The position numbers and the translations under genes were made by a program. The notes beneath the pieces were generated by a model. That model was not told where the DNA came from. It was given only the letters and a program-made list of their open reading frames with translations, and made no database searches. From assembly GCA_002307065.1 (NCBI GenBank), contig DBTN01000011.1, positions 13,475 to 77,474 on the forward strand: DNA of 64,000 bases, in the 5' to 3' direction. Shown piece by piece: positions 60,837 to 64,000 of this stretch; within the stretch, counting starts at the first letter, position 1; each line of letters starts with the position of its first letter. Source of the stretch: Akkermansiaceae bacterium UBA1315. GTDB taxonomy: Bacteria > Verrucomicrobiota > Verrucomicrobiia > Verrucomicrobiales > Akkermansiaceae.

Positions 60837-61997
60837 TTATTTTTCGATGATCTGATAGATAGGGCCGGTGTGGTCGATGATATAAAGTTCCCCGTCGTTA
60901 TCCTCGGCAAAGGACGAGATTAGATTGATGCGGCCTCCTTCCGGCTGGAGGGCATCGGTGTGGTCGATAAAGCCGTCGGCCTCACCGGCATCTTGTTTGA
61001 TCGACCAGATGCGAGGATTCTGATAATCCGCAAAGATATATCTTCCTTTTAGCTCTTTGATTTTTTCTCCGCGGTAGACATAGCCGCCCGTTACGGAAAT
61101 GCCTTCGTTTTTTCCGCCGCCGTGTGGGTAGACATAAATCGGTTCGATCGCGTCTTTGGGTGCATCGCCGCCGACGTCTTTTGCTGGCGTCGCAATGTGG
61201 CCTTCACGCAATCTCCAGCCGTAGTTCGCGCCGTTGCCTTTGTCCTTGGGCATGAAATTAATTTCTTCCCAAAGTCCTTGGCCGACATCGGCCATCCAGA
61301 AATCACCCGTTTCGCGATCGAACGAATTCCGCCATGGATTGCGAACTCCATAGGCCCAAATTTCCGGTTTCCCTGCTTTGTTTCCGACAAATGGGTTGTC
61401 AGCGGGAACTTTGTAACCGGTTTCCGGAGATACATCGATCCGTAGGATTTTTCCCAGCAAGGAGTCGAGATCTTGCGCGCGTTGTTTCGGATCATTGGCA
61501 GAACCGCCATCTCCATTGGCGATGTAAAGATAGCCGTCTGGACCGAATGCGATCCACCCGCCGTTATGATTGCGGAAATCCTGTTGGTATTTCAAAAGCA
61601 CCTCGGCCGATTTGGGATCGGTGGTTTTTTGGTCTTTCGAGATGAAGCGCACGATCCGGGTGTGCTGATCCTTGTCGGTGAGATTTACATAATAGCGACC
61701 GGTCGTGGCAAAGTCGGCAGCGAACGCGAGGCCGAGCAGTCCCTCTTCGTTGCCCTCCCGGCTGACTTCCGATTTGATTTCAAGAAATGGCTCCTTTTCG
61801 CGTTCGCCGGTTGCTTGATCGACAATCCAGACCGTGCCCGCTTGCTCCATCACCCAGAGTTTTCCATCGATCCCTTTCGGCACTCCGGCCCAAATGGGTC
61901 TCTCAAATCCGGTCGCGACTTGTTTGGTCGCGATTTCCGCATGGACGGTGAGGCAAGAGGCGAAAAAGAGGGCGAAAAGTGCGGGTTTCGGGTGCAT
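60837..61997 (-). CDS. Secreted PQQ-dependent sugar dehydrogenase (soluble GDH/Asd type)
   Basis: The 386-residue exported protein has a signal peptide (MHPKPALFALFFASCLTVHAE). The six-bladed beta-propeller of the soluble glucose/sorbosone dehydrogenase family is seen in EGLLGLAFAADFATTGRYYV, HNGGWIAFGPDGYLYIANGD, GGSANDPKQRAQD, then EIWAYGVRNPWRNSFDRETG and DVGQGLWEEINFM. His in FRNHNGGWIAFG and Arg in GVRNPWR are the usual catalytic and PQQ contacts. The substrate (aldose sugar) is not specified. The ATG at 61997 gives the signal peptide. It is divergent from rpsA. Confidence 0.93.
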   Translation of the reverse strand: MHPKPALFALFFASCLTVHAEIATKQVATGFERPIWAGVPKGIDGKLWVMEQAGTVWIVDQATGEREKEPFLEIKSEVSREGNEEGLLGLAFAADFATTGRYYVNLTDKDQHTRIVRFISKDQKTTDPKSAEVLLKYQQDFRNHNGGWIAFGPDGYLYIANGDGGSANDPKQRAQDLDSLLGKILRIDVSPETGYKVPADNPFVGNKAGKPEIWAYGVRNPWRNSFDRETGDFWMADVGQGLWEEINFMPKDKGNGANYGWRLREGHIATPAKDVGGDAPKDAIEPIYVYPHGGGKNEGISVTGGYVYRGEKIKELKGRYIFADYQNPRIWSIKQDAGEADGFIDHTDALQPEGGRINLISSFAEDNDGELYIIDHTGPIYQIIEK

Positions 61998-62095
61998 TGG
62001 CGCCAAAACTAGCAGACTTTGCCTCCCGCACAACCGGTTTTCGAAGCGGATCCCTTGAAAATACAGGGAATTGTCTTCGTTTGGTCTTGCCAAGC

Positions 62096-62130
62096 GACGC
62101 CGGATTCGTAGTTTCGGCGTCCGTTTTTCT
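62096..62130 (+). promoter_or_regulatory. Terminator-like hairpin in the rpsA leader
   Basis: gacgccg (62096-62102) pairs with cggcgtc (62115-62121), and tttttcttt follows within two bases. No plus-strand gene lies upstream within 1.2 kb (recG ends at 60834 on this strand, with an antisense gene between). The structure, about 110 bases before the start, may attenuate rpsA or end distant read-through. Confidence 0.45.
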
Positions 62131-62230
62131 TTATGTCGGCACACGGTTGGAGCCCCGGTGTGTGTCGATTTTACTTTCGGGGCGATGTCAGAGGAAAACG
62201 AACCAACAACCAAACCACAAACCAATCCAT

Positions 62231-63940
62231 ATGGCTTACGCAACTGCGGAACCCACTAACCAAGAGCTGAACGACCTCATCGATTCCAAGTTTCGCGAAT
62301 TCCGCGAAGGATCGATTGTGAAAGGCACGATTCTCGAAATCCGCCCACAAGTCGTTCTCGTTGATATCGGCTACAAGTCCGAAGGCGCGATTTCGGTCAG
62401 CGAATTCGAAGACGAAGAAATCGAAGTCGGCGACGAAATCGAAGTTCTCCTCGAGAAGCTCGAAAATGATGAGGGCATGGTCGTCCTTTCCAAGGAAAAG
62501 GCCGCTCACAAACAGAACTGGGAAAAAATCGTCAAAGTCTTCCAAGATGGCGGTCTCGTTCGCGGCAAAGTCAAGTCGGTCGTCAAAGGCGGACTCACGG
62601 TCAACGTCGGCGTCGAAGCATTCCTTCCCGGCTCCCAAGTGGACATCATTCCACCAAAAGATCTCAACGAATACGTGGGCAACGTCTACGAATTCAAAAT
62701 CGTCAAGGTCAACGACGAGCGGAAGAACATCGTTCTTTCCCGCCGCGAAGTCATCGAAGCCGAGCGCTCCGAGCTTCGCCAACGTTTCCTTCAGACCGTC
62801 AAGGTCGGCGACAAGGTTACCGGTGCGATCAAGAACATCACGGATTTCGGCGCATTCGTCGATCTCCAAGGCATGGACGGCCTTCTCCACATCACCGACA
62901 TGTCGTGGGGTCGCATCAACCATCCTTCCGAATTGCTTCACATCGGTCAGTCCGTGGATGTCGTCATCCTGGATGTCGACCGTGAGAAAGAGCGCGTCTC
63001 GCTCGGCCTCAAGCAAATGTCCGACAACCCATGGGAAGACATCGAGCGGAAATACCCGATCGGTCACAACGTCAAGGGTCGTGTCACCAAGCTTCTTCCT
63101 TACGGTGCATTCGTCGAAATCGAGCGCGGCGTCGAAGGTCTTGTCCACGTTTCCGAGCTCAGCTGGGTCAAGCGCATCACTCGTCCGAGCGATGTTCTCG
63201 AAATCGGCCAGGAAATCTCGGCCGTCGTTCTCGGCATCAGCATCGAGGAGCAAAAAATCTCCCTCGGTGTCCGCCAGCTCGACTCGAATCCATGGGACGA
63301 AATCGAACTCCGCTACCCGGTTGGTGCGACCATCAAGGGCCCGGTTCGCAACCTCACCGCTTACGGTGCGTTTGTGGAACTCGAAGAAGGCATCGATGGT
63401 ATGATCCACGTCTCGGACATGTCCTGGACTCGCAAGATCAACCACCCATCCGAAGTTCTCAAAAAGAACGACGAAGTGGAAGCCATCGTCCTCGCGATCG
63501 ACAAGGCAAACCAACGCGTTTCCCTCGGCATCAAGCAAACCGAAGACGATCCATGGAGCCTCATCGACAGCCGCTTCAAAGTGGGCGATCTGGTCAAAGG
63601 CACCGTTGCGAAGATCGCTTCGTTCGGCGCGTTTGTCTCGCTCGACGGTGACATCGACGGCCTCATCCACATTTCGCAACTCAGCGAAGACCACGTGGAG
63701 AAGGTCAAAGACATCATCAAGGTCGGCGAAGAAATCGAAGCCCGCGTGATCAAGGTCGACAAAGTCGAGCGCCGCATCGGTCTCTCGATCAAGGCCGTTG
63801 GTTACACCGACGAGCAGCTCAAGAAAGAAAGCGCCAGCTTCGAAAGCCTCCGTCCGTCTTCCGAGATGGTGGGCCTCGAGCAAGCTTTCAACCTTGCAGC
63901 CGCCGCTTCCGAAGACTGGAGCCCAGGCCAAGAGGACTAA
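62231..63940 (+). CDS. rpsA: Ribosomal protein S1 (bS1)
   Basis: S1 is the small-subunit protein that binds and unfolds mRNA at initiation. The 569-residue protein has six S1 domains: about 30-95, 110-180, 195-265, 280-350, 365-440 and 450-525. Those include KVTGAIKNITDFGAFVDLQG, VKGRVTKLLPYGAFVEIERG and VKGTVAKIASFGAFVSLDGD. The ATG at 62231 follows a leader of CCAA-type bases with no Shine-Dalgarno sequence, and the true start MAYATAEPTNQELNDLIDS fits the family. A long open frame on the opposite strand is a codon-bias shadow. A terminator begins at 63976. Confidence 0.97.
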   Translation: MAYATAEPTNQELNDLIDSKFREFREGSIVKGTILEIRPQVVLVDIGYKSEGAISVSEFEDEEIEVGDEIEVLLEKLENDEGMVVLSKEKAAHKQNWEKIVKVFQDGGLVRGKVKSVVKGGLTVNVGVEAFLPGSQVDIIPPKDLNEYVGNVYEFKIVKVNDERKNIVLSRREVIEAERSELRQRFLQTVKVGDKVTGAIKNITDFGAFVDLQGMDGLLHITDMSWGRINHPSELLHIGQSVDVVILDVDREKERVSLGLKQMSDNPWEDIERKYPIGHNVKGRVTKLLPYGAFVEIERGVEGLVHVSELSWVKRITRPSDVLEIGQEISAVVLGISIEEQKISLGVRQLDSNPWDEIELRYPVGATIKGPVRNLTAYGAFVELEEGIDGMIHVSDMSWTRKINHPSEVLKKNDEVEAIVLAIDKANQRVSLGIKQTEDDPWSLIDSRFKVGDLVKGTVAKIASFGAFVSLDGDIDGLIHISQLSEDHVEKVKDIIKVGEEIEARVIKVDKVERRIGLSIKAVGYTDEQLKKESASFESLRPSSEMVGLEQAFNLAAAASEDWSPGQED

Positions 63941-63975
63941 GACTCAGCCGTTCGGTTCTAACAGATCGAATATTC

Positions 63976-64000
63976 AAAAAAGCCGACCGGTTTCAAGCCG
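63976..64000 (+). terminator. Left half of a probable rpsA terminator (cut by window end)
   Basis: aaaaaagccgaccgg (63976-63990), a short spacer, then ccg at the last three bases is the start of the complementary arm expected for a hairpin ending in a T-run. The right arm lies beyond the window, so this is inference from the visible half; it contains ACCGGT. Confidence 0.35.

Noticed and set aside
62171..63931. 586-codon open frame antisense to rpsA
   Set aside because: Same effect: repetitive Asp/Phe/Val composition opposite the six S1 repeats, no family resemblance.
1..64000. CRISPR array, insertion sequence or prophage
   Set aside because: No regularly spaced repeats, transposase, integrase or phage structural gene was seen in any frame.

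Overview
The window is bacterial chromosome, densely coded and moderately GC-rich. A member of the Verrucomicrobiota (Verrucomicrobiales-like) is the best fit: PEP-CTERM tails, DNRLRE and choice-of-anchor M secreted proteins, TSP3-type calcium repeats followed by a 'DLVNW' module, a ThuA-domain protein, a GHL10-type glycosidase, an mS38-like mini-protein and many genes without a Shine-Dalgarno sequence. This assignment is inferred from gene content; no rRNA gene is present.

Layout. 1-8.4 kb: the end of a complex I operon (nuoA), a small wHTH-like protein, ribosomal protein L31 type B, hisF, the AddB-AddA recombination nuclease, a REP-like palindrome cluster and rpsU. 8.6-18.4 kb: a delta-9-type desaturase, an LptF/G permease, a SulP transporter, an EF-G of a divergent subfamily, pabB overlapping a CLC-type (probably fluoride) antiporter, and tRNA-Arg(CCT). 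18.4-24.4 kb: PEP-CTERM/DNRLRE secreted proteins around a heme-type TonB receptor with a Fur-like site, then a zinc-ribbon methyltransferase. 24.6-30.6 kb: a divergent metal-acquisition module. A ZnuD-like TonB receptor and three small exported proteins (two histidine-rich) face two choice-of-anchor M surface proteins across a 62-bp region that contains nested dyads. 30.7-34.1 kb: a PfkB sugar kinase and an arsenic operon (arsR, DUF6428-like, ACR3, arsC). 34.2-39.6 kb: a LysR regulator divergent from an RND efflux pair. 39.7-49.5 kb: miaB, a glycosidase, a Pr6Pr membrane protein, a ThuA protein, a C-N hydrolase, hisG, a mini ribosomal-type protein, an RluA-type synthase, Nif3 and 3-methyladenine glycosylase. 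49.7-55.4 kb: tRNA-Gly(TCC), then an exopolysaccharide export block (collagen-like protein, beta-barrel, BY-kinase, Wza-like protein, PDZ protein). 55.5-64 kb: a Tsp-type protease, yggS, DUF971, recG, a soluble sugar dehydrogenase and rpsA.

Two signals span the whole window. The palindrome ACCGGT occurs about 100 times by eye, several-fold more than chance predicts, and forms the arms of two strong terminators. It almost disappears (one copy) between 49.5 and 56.8 kb, across the exopolysaccharide block, which suggests different ancestry for that block. Most genes also lack a recognisable Shine-Dalgarno sequence. The best candidate for an undescribed system is the 24.6-30.6 kb metal module. 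No CRISPR array, insertion sequence, prophage or replication origin was seen.
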